The position numbers and the translations under genes are program-made. From Desulfatirhabdium butyrativorans DSM 18734 (lineage in GTDB: Bacteria; Desulfobacterota; Desulfobacteria; Desulfobacterales; Desulfatirhabdiaceae), in the NCBI RefSeq assembly GCF_000429925.1, contig NZ_AUCU01000014.1, positions 92,007 through 156,006 on the forward strand: a DNA stretch of 64,000 nt, written 5' to 3'. Positions 35,467 to 43,773 of this stretch are shown one piece after another. Each line of letters starts with the position of its first letter. Within the stretch, counting starts at the first letter, position 1. Under the pieces are notes generated by a model that ran no database searches, had not been told where the DNA came from, and worked only from the letters and a program-made list of their open reading frames with translations.

Positions 35467-36796
35467 GACGGTTGAGCCGGAGAAGATGAATCTCGATTAT
35501 CTGCGGGGTATTGTGGAAAACGCCAATCCGATCCTGTATTGCGGCCAGGTGGCCCAGGTGATTGGGCTGGTGACGGAATCCGTTGGACCCCGGACGATTC
35601 TGGGAAGTGAATGCGACATTTATACACAGAACGAGGGCAGGCGCGTTCGGTCAGAAGTGCTGGGATTCCGGGAAAAACGGGTCCTGATGATGCCGCTCGA
35701 GGATATTCGCGGCATCGGACCGGGGAGCCGGGTCGTCGCCCGGGAAGAAAAGGCAAAGATTCCGGTTGGAGAGGCCTTGCTGGGGCGGGTGATCGATGGA
35801 CTCGGTGTGCCCATCGACGGAAAGGGGACGCCGCGTTGCGCCACTGAATATCCAATCTATGCCGAGCCGATGAATCCGCTGTCCAGAAGGCGGATTGCGG
35901 AACCGCTGGATCTGGGCATTCGTGCCATCAACGGGCTGCTCAGTGTCGGTTGCGGCCAGCGTGTGGGTATTTTTGCCGGGTCCGGTGTCGGCAAAAGCGT
36001 GCTGCTGGGAATGATCGCCAAAAGGACATCCGCGGATGTCAACGTGATTGCCCTCATTGGAGAGCGTGGCAGGGAACTCAACGAATTCATCGAAAAAGAC
36101 CTTGGCCCGGAAGGTTTGAGCCGTTCGGTCGTTGTCGTGGCGACATCCGATCATCTTCCCCTGATCCGGCTGCGGGCCGCCTTCATTGCAACCGCCATTG
36201 CCGAATATTTCCGGGATTGCGGGTGTCATGTCAATCTCATGATGGATTCCGTTACGCGATTTGCCATGGCGCAGCGGGAGATCGGGCTTGCGCTCGGAGA
36301 GCCGCCGACATCCAAGGGGTATACCCCGTCGGTCTTTACCCTTCTTCCGAAACTGCTGGAGCGGGCGGGGACATGTTCGGGCAGCGGGACCATTACCGGG
36401 TTGTATACCGTGCTGGTGGATGGGGACGATCACAACGAGCCTATAGCGGATGCGGTCCGATCCATCCTGGATGGTCATATCGTTTTGACGCGGGACCTTG
36501 CGATGCAGAACCATTATCCGGCAATCGACATTCTGCGAAGCATCAGCCGCGTCATGAACGATGTCATCACCCCGGAGCACCGGGAACACGCCGGCAACCT
36601 CAAATCCCTGCTGGCTATATACAAAAAGGCGGAAGACCTGATCAATATCGGGGCCTATGTTTCCGGAAGCAATCCCCGGATCGATCAGGCGGTGGCCATG
36701 ATCGACCGGATCAACCGGTACCTGAAGCAGGACATGAACGAGACGGTCAATTATGAAGATAGTGTTGCGGAGCTTGCAGCCCTGTTCCAATCCTGA
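35456..36796 (+). CDS. fliI: Flagellum-specific ATP synthase FliI
   Basis: A 446-residue export ATPase of the F1-beta type. Walker A is FAGSGVGKSVLLG (residues about 171-183), Walker B lies in VNLMMDSVTRFAMAQREIG, and the GEPPTSKGYTPSVFTLLPKL loop is typical of type III ATPases. I start at ATG 35456 because GGAGG lies 8 bp upstream; ATG 35438 would overlap fliH more and has no site. The C-terminus (EDLINIGAYVSGSNPRIDQA) is intact. It ends the fliH-fliI block before a repeat-bearing gap. Confidence 0.96.
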   Translation: MHLETVEPEKMNLDYLRGIVENANPILYCGQVAQVIGLVTESVGPRTILGSECDIYTQNEGRRVRSEVLGFREKRVLMMPLEDIRGIGPGSRVVAREEKAKIPVGEALLGRVIDGLGVPIDGKGTPRCATEYPIYAEPMNPLSRRRIAEPLDLGIRAINGLLSVGCGQRVGIFAGSGVGKSVLLGMIAKRTSADVNVIALIGERGRELNEFIEKDLGPEGLSRSVVVVATSDHLPLIRLRAAFIATAIAEYFRDCGCHVNLMMDSVTRFAMAQREIGLALGEPPTSKGYTPSVFTLLPKLLERAGTCSGSGTITGLYTVLVDGDDHNEPIADAVRSILDGHIVLTRDLAMQNHYPAIDILRSISRVMNDVITPEHREHAGNLKSLLAIYKKAEDLINIGAYVSGSNPRIDQAVAMIDRINRYLKQDMNETVNYEDSVAELAALFQS

Positions 36797-37098
36797 TCAA
36801 TAGAACACGGTCATGCTGCATTGCGGAATTGCCAGGGTAAACATGGCATTTCTACGAAAGTCGAATATCAGGAGTCAGAAGTCAGGAGTCAGGAGTCAGA
36901 AGTCAGAAGAAAGCGGATCGTTCCCATTTTTGTAGCCTGCTCCTGCGACTTTCATTAACCGGGGTGCAGCCCCGGGTGCATGGGCGATTCAGGTGTAAAC
37001 CGGAATGTCGTATGAAACTCTTGCAATCGGGACGTATGGCTTAAGGTAATGGTATTGAGTGAAATGGTACAGAAAACCTCAGATGAGGATGGCAAACC
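36797..37098. repeat. 300-bp gap with inverted composite repeat before fliJ
   Basis: It carries GAAAGTCGAATATCA, a six-unit TCAGAAG-type heptamer tract (36868-36909), GAAAGCGGAT, GTAGCCTGCTCCTGCGACTTTCATTAA (in two adjoining parts), and an AACCGGGGTGCAGCCCCGG hairpin with GCATGGGCGAT. This is the reverse complement of 7762-7880, in the same order. No gene is seen; it interrupts the fliI-fliJ junction. Confidence 0.85.
36868..36909. repeat. Heptamer tract (TCAGGAG-type), 6 units, inverted orientation
   Basis: TCAGGAG, TCAGAAG, TCAGGAG x2, TCAGAAG x2. It is the reverse complement of the CTTCTGA-type tract at 7841. Confidence 0.9.
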
Positions 37099-37551
37099 AT
37101 GTTTACATTTCGTTTGGAGCCTGTCTTGAAACACCGCAAGCATCAGGAGGAAATGCTTCAAAAGGAGCTCTCCCTGTTATTGCGGAAAACCGAACAGCAA
37201 CGATCGGCGCTGCAATGCTGTTTTGAAAAACTGGCGCGGTTGATGGATGAGGTACAATCCCTTCAGGAAGAAGGCGTTACCATTTCGGAACAGATTCTGT
37301 ACTGCGATTGTATTGAACGCCAGAAATTGAAAATCGACTGCCTGGAGAGAGAAATTGCCAAAATGGAAAATCAGGTCGATATCAAACGAAAGGAGCTTCT
37401 GGAAGCCGTCAAAAAGCGCAAGATGATGGAAAAACTGAAGGAAAATAAGAACTTCGCCTATATCGAGGATATGCTGAAAATGGAGCAGAAGCTTCTGGAT
37501 GAGGCGGCGGTCTGTCGATTCAAAATCGGCACGCCTGCCATGGCAGGATGA
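37099..37551 (+). CDS. fliJ: Flagellar export chaperone FliJ
   Basis: A 150-residue, almost wholly coiled-coil protein, the length expected of FliJ. It begins FTFRLEPVLKHRKHQEEMLQ, the classic FliJ start (F-x-F-x-L-x-x-V-L-x-x-R), followed by Glu/Lys-rich heptads (KMENQVDIKRKELLEAVKKR). Position after fliI and before fliK supports the call despite low sequence conservation in the family. The ribosome site is weak (GAGGATGG about 10 bp upstream). Confidence 0.88.
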   Translation: MFTFRLEPVLKHRKHQEEMLQKELSLLLRKTEQQRSALQCCFEKLARLMDEVQSLQEEGVTISEQILYCDCIERQKLKIDCLEREIAKMENQVDIKRKELLEAVKKRKMMEKLKENKNFAYIEDMLKMEQKLLDEAAVCRFKIGTPAMAG

Positions 37552-37592
37552 ATTTCGGTTTATAGAAACCGATGGATGAGGAGGTTTGAACA

Positions 37593-39731
37593 ATGGCGGG
37601 GACGATGGTGTTCAATACGCTCATGCCCAGGGCTGCCGTGAGCCAGGAAAGCAAGGCTGTCGCAGGCGGGTTGGCCGGAGATTCGAAAGGACCCTTTTTG
37701 TCGCAGGACTGGGCACAACTGCTTTCCTCCGCCATGCAAACGGTGGAAAAGGGAGCCGGTGATGAAGGTGGGCAAATCGTCGGGCAAATAGGCAAGGTGC
37801 TGGAACCGGTGCTTGCCGGAAATGGGGGAGGTCGAAGGCGCCTTTCGCGTGTATCCTTGATGGATCATCAGGAAGCTGGCGCAGCGCTGCAACCGTCTAT
37901 TGTTACCGGTATTTCTGCAGAGGATGTTTCCAGGCTTGTTCAGGCAACGGCAGTATCCAGTGCTTCCCGATCAGCATCTTCATTGCTCGAGAAGGGTGAG
38001 GCGAATGATGAAATGCAAACCGGCCAGACAGTCAGCAAATCGACACGGGATCGTCTCTGGGCCGGGGTATTTTTGGCGGCAGCACCGAATGCCATGGTGC
38101 AGCAATCGGGAATGGCACAGTCCGCGAAAACGGAGAGCGACGGACAGGGGGCGGCTGCCGGTGGACCCGGCCTGCCCATTGGTTTGTTGGAGGGGAGGCC
38201 GGATGGGAGCTCGGAACTGTTTCAAGAATTAGCAGGCAATACCGGGAGGACAAGCGGCATTGGGCAGGAGAAACTTGGGGAATCGTCAGGAGGGCTGAAA
38301 GCAACTGGAGTTACTGCGGCGAAAAATAACGAACTGTTCTGGAAAATCGCGGATGGATCGCAGCAGGGAGAAAACGCTTCCCAAATCGTTGTTTCAGCCG
38401 AAGGCAACGGGCAAACGCAAGACGCTTTGCAATCCGTTGCGAATGGTGTGCCAGGAACACTCCGGTTAGAAAGTCAGGTGGAGCCAGCATTGGCGGATCA
38501 GACAACGGGTGCCTTGGGACAGAACTCCTTACCGAATGCCCGGGATCTGTCGAAGGTTGAGATGCACGGGGGAAAATCCATGCCGACAAATGCCGGCCAG
38601 CAGACCAACGATTCCGTATCCAGGTTGATGACAGGAGCAATGGCCCAGGCGGAGACGCAGCCCGCCGAACAGCCTGTGGGGAACCGGAAGTCATCGAGCG
38701 TTCATGGGGGCGGCAATGTTCAGGAAAGTCTTGTTCAGCAGAAGGGCGTGGGGAATGCGGAGGGGGTTCCGGGATCAGCTCAGACACCGGCAGAATCGCT
38801 GAAAACCATCCTTTTCCGGATGGGCGATCGGAATTTGATGCAGAGGCTTGATGTGCAGCCCCAGGGCCTGGGAATTGACGCCGATTTCCAGAAGGATTCA
38901 ACCGGGCAGGATGCCACGGCGATGTCTCAGAAGGATGCGAACAATCGGAGTGGCTCCGAAACAAGCAGTGATCAGCGAGACAGCGCCTCAGTGGCCATCT
39001 ATGCTGCCCGCGCGAAAAGCGATGTACAATCGGCTGTTGTCTCGGACCGTTCTGCAACCAGCCCGACCGTCTCTTTGCAGGGAAATGAAATGCAAGGGAA
39101 GGACGGAACATCCGGTTTGGTTTTGCAATCGGATAGCCAAACACCACAGATGCAGGAGGTGTCCCAATCAAACAGCTCGAAAAAGGAGGCCTTTTCCGAC
39201 AAGAACGATATGGGGATGCAGTTCAGCCCGACGGAACGCACCATCCATTTCCCCGGTACGGATGAAAGGCCAAGCGTAGCGCTCAGCGCTGGTGCGCTTG
39301 GGGATGTTGTGGAAAAAGCGGTCGTATCCGCAAAAGGGGCCCCCACGGAAATACGCGTGACATTGCGCCCGGAAAATCTCGGCGCCTTGAATATGCGTAT
39401 CGGGGTAGAGAGCGGTCAGTTGCAGGTGCATATCACTGCGGACAATACAACAACCAGGGATATCCTGAACCATCAGGTTCATCTGCTTCGCGCAGATCTG
39501 GAAAACAAGGGGTTGGTCATCGACAAAATTCAGGTCGATGTCTCAGATACCCGAGCGGATTCGAATGCCTGGGGGGGGAGCGGGCAATCGCCTCATCAGC
39601 ACCGAAATGAAAACGATGGCACAACATTTGCTTACCAATTTGCTGAACCTATCGGGCTACCTGTCGAAGCGTCCCGCACGGAACCGCAACCCGAAATGCC
39701 AACGGAGCGAAGACTCAGTGCGTTTGCCTAG
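37593..39731 (+). CDS. fliK: Flagellar hook-length control protein FliK
   Basis: A 712-residue protein, long for FliK. The N-terminal 560 residues are low-complexity and rich in Gln, Ser, Gly and Ala, as expected of the secreted ruler part. The C-terminal Flg_hook domain is clear near residues 580-665: GAPTEIRVTLRPENLGALNM, IGVESGQLQVHITADN and TTRDILNHQVHLLRADLENK. This domain senses hook completion and switches FlhB. The start is ATG 37593 with GATGAGGAGG upstream. The large ruler region would be consistent with a long hook, but this is inference. Confidence 0.9.
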   Translation: MAGTMVFNTLMPRAAVSQESKAVAGGLAGDSKGPFLSQDWAQLLSSAMQTVEKGAGDEGGQIVGQIGKVLEPVLAGNGGGRRRLSRVSLMDHQEAGAALQPSIVTGISAEDVSRLVQATAVSSASRSASSLLEKGEANDEMQTGQTVSKSTRDRLWAGVFLAAAPNAMVQQSGMAQSAKTESDGQGAAAGGPGLPIGLLEGRPDGSSELFQELAGNTGRTSGIGQEKLGESSGGLKATGVTAAKNNELFWKIADGSQQGENASQIVVSAEGNGQTQDALQSVANGVPGTLRLESQVEPALADQTTGALGQNSLPNARDLSKVEMHGGKSMPTNAGQQTNDSVSRLMTGAMAQAETQPAEQPVGNRKSSSVHGGGNVQESLVQQKGVGNAEGVPGSAQTPAESLKTILFRMGDRNLMQRLDVQPQGLGIDADFQKDSTGQDATAMSQKDANNRSGSETSSDQRDSASVAIYAARAKSDVQSAVVSDRSATSPTVSLQGNEMQGKDGTSGLVLQSDSQTPQMQEVSQSNSSKKEAFSDKNDMGMQFSPTERTIHFPGTDERPSVALSAGALGDVVEKAVVSAKGAPTEIRVTLRPENLGALNMRIGVESGQLQVHITADNTTTRDILNHQVHLLRADLENKGLVIDKIQVDVSDTRADSNAWGGSGQSPHQHRNENDGTTFAYQFAEPIGLPVEASRTEPQPEMPTERRLSAFA

Positions 39732-39776
39732 TATTCCCATGGCAGACGGTATTCAAATGAAAAAAGGAGATCGACC

Positions 39777-40520
39777 ATGACAGTGGTATCCGGGCTCGGA
39801 AGCACCGTTTCTTCGACCAGTACGCTATCCAAAAATGATTCGACGACCTTGGGAAAACAGGATTTTCTGACACTTCTGGTGACGCAGCTTCAGAATCAGG
39901 ACCCGTTGAATCCGGCTGACAGCACCCAATTTGTTTCCCAGTTGGCCCAGTTCAGCGCACTGGAACAGATGCAGAACGTCAACTCGAACCTGGAGACCCT
40001 GCAGTTGTACGAGCAATCCATCAACAATGCGCAGGCGATGAATTTCATCGGTAAAAATGTAAAAGCCAGCGGGAGTGTATTCAAATATACTTCAGGAGAA
40101 GGCCACGAGTTTTCCTTCAACGTCGATCAGGAAGTCGCAGAGGTGCATATCAAGATTTACGATTCCAAGGGAGAAGTTGTGGCCCAGATCGATCCGGGCG
40201 CCATGGGCGAAGGGGAGCAGACCATTTCCTGGGATGGCACCGATGTCAATGGCGATGCCGTAAATTCCGGAACCTATACATTCCGGATTTCGGCCAAGGA
40301 TTCTGACGGCAACGACATGTCCAAAGCGACGTATATGAAGGCCTATATCACCGGTGTCGGGTATCACGACGGCAATACGTACTTGATTGCGGAAGATGGC
40401 ACGGAAATTCCGTATTCCATGATTCTGGGAGCGGAACAGGTTTCGGAAGAAGAAAGTGGTTCGGAGATATCCAGTTCGGAAAATACCAATGAATCAGCAA
40501 CAAAGGAGGTTTCATCATGA
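39777..40520 (+). CDS. flgD: Flagellar hook capping protein FlgD
   Basis: A 247-residue hook cap. The N-terminal signature is LGKQDFLTLLVTQLQNQDPL, then STQFVSQLAQFSALEQM. The central part has the FlgD Ig/FLN-like fold (EVHIKIYDSKGEVVAQIDPG, ISWDGTDVNGDAVNSGTYTF). The tail is acidic and Ser-rich. AAAAGGAG precedes the ATG. It overlaps flgE by four bases (ATGA), so translation is coupled. Confidence 0.95.
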   Translation: MTVVSGLGSTVSSTSTLSKNDSTTLGKQDFLTLLVTQLQNQDPLNPADSTQFVSQLAQFSALEQMQNVNSNLETLQLYEQSINNAQAMNFIGKNVKASGSVFKYTSGEGHEFSFNVDQEVAEVHIKIYDSKGEVVAQIDPGAMGEGEQTISWDGTDVNGDAVNSGTYTFRISAKDSDGNDMSKATYMKAYITGVGYHDGNTYLIAEDGTEIPYSMILGAEQVSEEESGSEISSSENTNESATKEVSS

Positions 40521-41344
40521 TGAGTTCCATGAATACGGCCATTACGGGTCTGAAAGCGAATACATCGCAGATGGCCATCATTGGAGACAACATTGCCAAT
40601 GTGAACACCATTGGTTTCAAGGCATCGGAGGGCGTGTTTGAAAACGTGATCAGTCAAAGCACGAAAGCCATCCAGGGCAATGAAATCGGAAGCGGTGTGC
40701 TGCTATCGGACGTTCGATACGATTTTGGTCAGGGATCGATTCAGCAAACCGGGAATCCGTACGATATTTCGATCACAGGCAATGGATTTTTCGCTGTGTA
40801 CGATTCCGTGAACAACCAGACGTATTACACAAGGGCAGGGCAGTTCAGTTTCAATTCTGCTGGCAATCTGATCGATCAGAACGGTTATGAGGTCAGGGGA
40901 TACAATCTGAACGGTAATGATCCCCCCGCCGATCCAACCAGTATGACGCCAGAGTCCATCAAGATCGATCCGGAAGCCTATTCGGATATCAGTGTCGATG
41001 CCAATGGTGTGTATTATGCGGTTGATAAGGGGACGGGGAATAAGGTAGCCCTGTTTCAGATTTCGATCAACGATGTGACGGACCGATCCACAATGGCCAA
41101 GATGAGCGGCAATCTGTATACGTTGGTTCAGGATATCAATGGACAATTTCCAACGCCGAAAAGCGATGTTGCAGGAGCCAATGGAATGGGGGGAGTGAAC
41201 CCGGGCACCATCGAGGGATCAAATGTCGATCTGGCTAAGGAGTTTGTCAACATGATCGTTGCCCAGCGGGCCTTCACAGCCAACTCCAAAGTCATTACCA
41301 GCAGCGACGAGATCTTGCAGGAGTTGGTGAATATCAAACGGTAA
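40517..41344 (+). CDS. flgE: Short hook protein FlgE-like (FlgE/F/G family)
   Basis: A 275-residue axial protein. It begins MNTAITGLKANTSQMAIIGD and NIANVNTIGFKAS, the rod/hook N-helix, has GNPYDISITGNGFFAV and YYTRAGQFSFNSAGNLIDQN, and ends EGSNVDLAKEFVNMIVAQRA, then FTANSKVITSSDEIL as in FlgE. It follows flgD, where flgE normally lies. FlgE is usually 400 or more residues, so the outer hook domain is missing or minimal; a second hook gene elsewhere is possible. An AAAGGAGG site precedes two adjacent ATGs (40517, 40520). Confidence 0.85.
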   Translation: MMSSMNTAITGLKANTSQMAIIGDNIANVNTIGFKASEGVFENVISQSTKAIQGNEIGSGVLLSDVRYDFGQGSIQQTGNPYDISITGNGFFAVYDSVNNQTYYTRAGQFSFNSAGNLIDQNGYEVRGYNLNGNDPPADPTSMTPESIKIDPEAYSDISVDANGVYYAVDKGTGNKVALFQISINDVTDRSTMAKMSGNLYTLVQDINGQFPTPKSDVAGANGMGGVNPGTIEGSNVDLAKEFVNMIVAQRAFTANSKVITSSDEILQELVNIKR

Positions 41345-41585
41345 ATGCCAGTGGTAAGGGGGGCGAATCATGATTCGCCCCTACAGATTCGTCCTTAACG
41401 AGCCAAATGATAGCCAGCAGGGATGATTCCTCTCTGTTCCGTTTCGTATTTTTCCCACCCCTGATAAACTGTTGTTCTCCGGATTGAAACACGTTATATA
41501 CGCATAACCGATGCGTATCGGCGTAAATAGCGATGCGGCCGCATGACTGCGGATGCCATCGGGATCACGGAGGGCAGGGGACGTC
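41345..41585. repeat. Gap before fliL with a GGGGCGA palindrome
   Basis: A perfect 22-bp palindrome, GGGGCGAATCATGATTCGCCCC (41360-41381 with flanking CTAC), lies 15 bp after the flgE stop. It shares arms with the 17646 palindrome and may act as a terminator or mRNA-stabilising hairpin. The rest, including TATACGCATAACCGATGCGTATCGGCG near 41498 (two parts of an imperfect dyad), is unassigned. Confidence 0.7.
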
Positions 41586-42050
41586 ATGTCGAAGAAAAAT
41601 ATCATTATCATTGCGGCTGTGGGTGTATTGGTTCTGGCACTTGTCGGTGGCGGTTTTTTCATGATGTGGAAAAAGCTTTCCACAATCGATAAAATCAAGG
41701 AGGAAGTGACTGCAGCCGCTGCACCGAAGGTGGAGCAACCTCCTTCAATTGGCCCCCTTTTTGCATTGGAGAGTTTCATTGTCAATCTGGCCGACCCAGG
41801 CGGGAAACGCTACCTGAGAGTGACCATGAATCTGGAGCTTCGGGACGGGAAAGTGAACGAAGCGATCACCCAGCGCCTGCCGCAGGTCAGAGACTGTATT
41901 TTGATGGTGTTACCTACCCGGAAGGTCGATGACCTGCAGTCCATCGAGGGAAAGAATGCATTGCGTGAGGAGCTGATTACCAAGCTGAACCAATTGCTGG
42001 GGGCTGGTTCCGTTACCAAGATTTATTTTACCGAATTCGTCATCCAATGA
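41586..42050 (+). CDS. fliL: Flagellar basal-body-associated protein FliL
   Basis: A 154-residue inner-membrane protein that supports stator function. A single transmembrane segment lies at residues about 7-29 (IIAAVGVLVLALVGGGFFMM). The periplasmic part carries LFALESFIVNLADPGGKRYL, RVTMNLELRD and the C-terminal VTKIYFTEFVIQ. The ATG 41586 is the natural start directly before the basic SKKN stretch. It lies 10 bp before fliM. Confidence 0.93.
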   Translation: MSKKNIIIIAAVGVLVLALVGGGFFMMWKKLSTIDKIKEEVTAAAAPKVEQPPSIGPLFALESFIVNLADPGGKRYLRVTMNLELRDGKVNEAITQRLPQVRDCILMVLPTRKVDDLQSIEGKNALREELITKLNQLLGAGSVTKIYFTEFVIQ

Positions 42051-42060
42051 CGGGGTTTAT

Positions 42061-43041
42061 ATGACGGATCAAATCCTTTCCCAGGAAGAAATCGACGCCT
42101 TGCTCGGGGCGATGGCCAAGGGAGAGGTCAATCTTTCCGAGGAAAAACGGGCAGCCCCTGCGGTCGTTCCCTATGATCTGACTTCCCAGCGCATCATGAT
42201 GCGGGAGGAGTTTTATGCGCTGAGCGAGGTCTACGACAAGTTCACCGGTATGCTGCAGATTGCCATATCCGCCATGCTGCAGAGAAGTTTCGAAGTGCGG
42301 ATCGTTTCGACGGAAATGGTTAAATTCGGTGATTTTATCAAGGCGTTTTCCAATCCGACCAGCTTCAATCTGTTTTCCATGGAGCCGCTGATTGGAATGG
42401 CCTTGATCGCCATCGAAACGAATCTGGCGTTTTCGCTCATCGATTGCATGTTCGGTGGGGACGGGAAGCCGCTTGTGCAAAACCGGGATTTTACGGTGAT
42501 CGAACAGCGGATGCTCGTCAAATTCGCCCAGGAAGTGCTCAGTAATTTCGAAAAAGCCTGGGAAAACGTCTTCCCCGTCAAAATCACCTTGCGAAAAACG
42601 GAAAGCAAGGCTGAATTCGTCCACATGGTCAATCCGAACGATCAGGTGATCGTGATTGCCTTTACCATTGCCGGAAAAGAATTTTCCGCCAATCTCTATG
42701 CCTGTATCTCCTACCTGATGCTTGAACCGATCAAGGAAAAACTATCGAGCAAATACCTTCGGGAAAAAGATATTGCCTATGCATGGAGGCCTCAGCTCGA
42801 AAGATTGCTGGATGACGCGCCTGTTGTCCTGATAGCGGAACTTGGCAGGACGATGCAGAGCCTTCGGGACTTGTTGGAGATGGAGGTGGATGACGTGCTG
42901 AAATTGAATGCCGGCCCGGAGGACCCTGTCACCATCCGGATTCAAAATACCGAAAAATTCTATGGATTGCCGGGTGTCGCCAAGGGCAATCGCGCAGTCG
43001 AGATTACCAGAATGCTCAGTGCTCAAGGAGAACATTCCTGA
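42061..43041 (+). CDS. fliM: Flagellar motor switch protein FliM
   Basis: A 326-residue C-ring protein. The N-terminal CheY-binding motif LSQEEIDALLGAMAKGE is intact. The middle domain has YDLTSQRIMMREEFYALSEV, TSFNLFSMEPLIGMALIAIE and FGGDGKP; the C-terminal SpoA domain carries VLIAELGRTMQSLRDLLEM and VDDVLKLN. It lies 1 bp before fliN and, with fliG and fliN, completes the switch. Confidence 0.97.
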   Translation: MTDQILSQEEIDALLGAMAKGEVNLSEEKRAAPAVVPYDLTSQRIMMREEFYALSEVYDKFTGMLQIAISAMLQRSFEVRIVSTEMVKFGDFIKAFSNPTSFNLFSMEPLIGMALIAIETNLAFSLIDCMFGGDGKPLVQNRDFTVIEQRMLVKFAQEVLSNFEKAWENVFPVKITLRKTESKAEFVHMVNPNDQVIVIAFTIAGKEFSANLYACISYLMLEPIKEKLSSKYLREKDIAYAWRPQLERLLDDAPVVLIAELGRTMQSLRDLLEMEVDDVLKLNAGPEDPVTIRIQNTEKFYGLPGVAKGNRAVEITRMLSAQGEHS

Positions 43042-43042
43042 T

Positions 43043-43387
43043 ATGGCAGCTTCGGATTCACCCACCTCCCAAAAGACGGGTTCGCCATCCCGACCGCTCC
43101 CACCCGGTCAGGCGCAGGGGAATGCCTCCAGGAACCTGGAGTTCATCCTCGATGTGCCGCTGGAAATCACTGTCGAACTTGGCAGGACTCGTATGGCAGT
43201 CAACGATTTGCTGAAGCTGGGTCAGGGCTCCGTGATCGAGTTGGAAAAATCCGCTGGAGATACCCTTGAAGTCCTGGCAAACCAGCGATTGATTGCCCGA
43301 GGCGAGGTGGTTGCCGTCAACGAGAAGTATGGTATTCGCCTGACGGAAATCATCAGCCCGATGGAGCGGATTCAAAAACTCAAATGA
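43043..43387 (+). CDS. fliN: Flagellar motor switch protein FliN
   Basis: A 114-residue C-ring protein, the normal short FliN. After a Ser/Pro-rich N-terminus of about 35 residues comes the SpoA domain: FILDVPLEITVELGRTRMAV, NDLLKLGQGSVIELEKSAGD and VLANQRLIARGEVVAVNEKY. The ATG 43043 is the only sensible start; AAGGAGAAC lies about 12 bp upstream. It overlaps fliO by four bases. Confidence 0.96.
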   Translation: MAASDSPTSQKTGSPSRPLPPGQAQGNASRNLEFILDVPLEITVELGRTRMAVNDLLKLGQGSVIELEKSAGDTLEVLANQRLIARGEVVAVNEKYGIRLTEIISPMERIQKLK

Positions 43388-43773
43388 GCCCGGATACCGA
43401 TATCCTCTGGACTACGGTGAAACTTGCCGGAGTTCTGGTTGCGATGGTTGCCGTTCTGATCATCGTGAAGCGGTTTTCTCTTCGGGCGGGCCTGGGCATC
43501 GATGGCCGCGCCGCAGGCCGGATCGTACATACCATTCGACTGGGTCCGCGCACATTTATCGCTTTTCTATATGTACCGCAGGTTATCCTCATTCTCGGTG
43601 TCACACCCAACCAGATATCCACCCTCATGCGCATCACCGATCCGGAAACGGTGGACCGGATCCTGCATAAGCCTGAATCGGACGGCGGGTTTTACCGGAT
43701 CCTGAAAGACCGGATGAAGCACTTGTCCGGCGAAAGCACCGGAACCGCAGACAAGGGGTCAACCAATGAATAG
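43384..43773 (+). CDS. fliO: Flagellar protein FliO
   Basis: A 129-residue protein that helps assemble the FliP pore. It has one transmembrane segment (residues about 11-28, VKLAGVLVAMVAVLIIVK) followed by GRIVHTIRLGPRTFIAFLYV, a FliO-like beta strand region. Sequence conservation in the family is low, and position between fliN and fliP supports the call. The start ATG overlaps the fliN stop (ATGA); the 3' end overlaps fliP by eight bases. Confidence 0.85.
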   Translation: MSPDTDILWTTVKLAGVLVAMVAVLIIVKRFSLRAGLGIDGRAAGRIVHTIRLGPRTFIAFLYVPQVILILGVTPNQISTLMRITDPETVDRILHKPESDGGFYRILKDRMKHLSGESTGTADKGSTNE

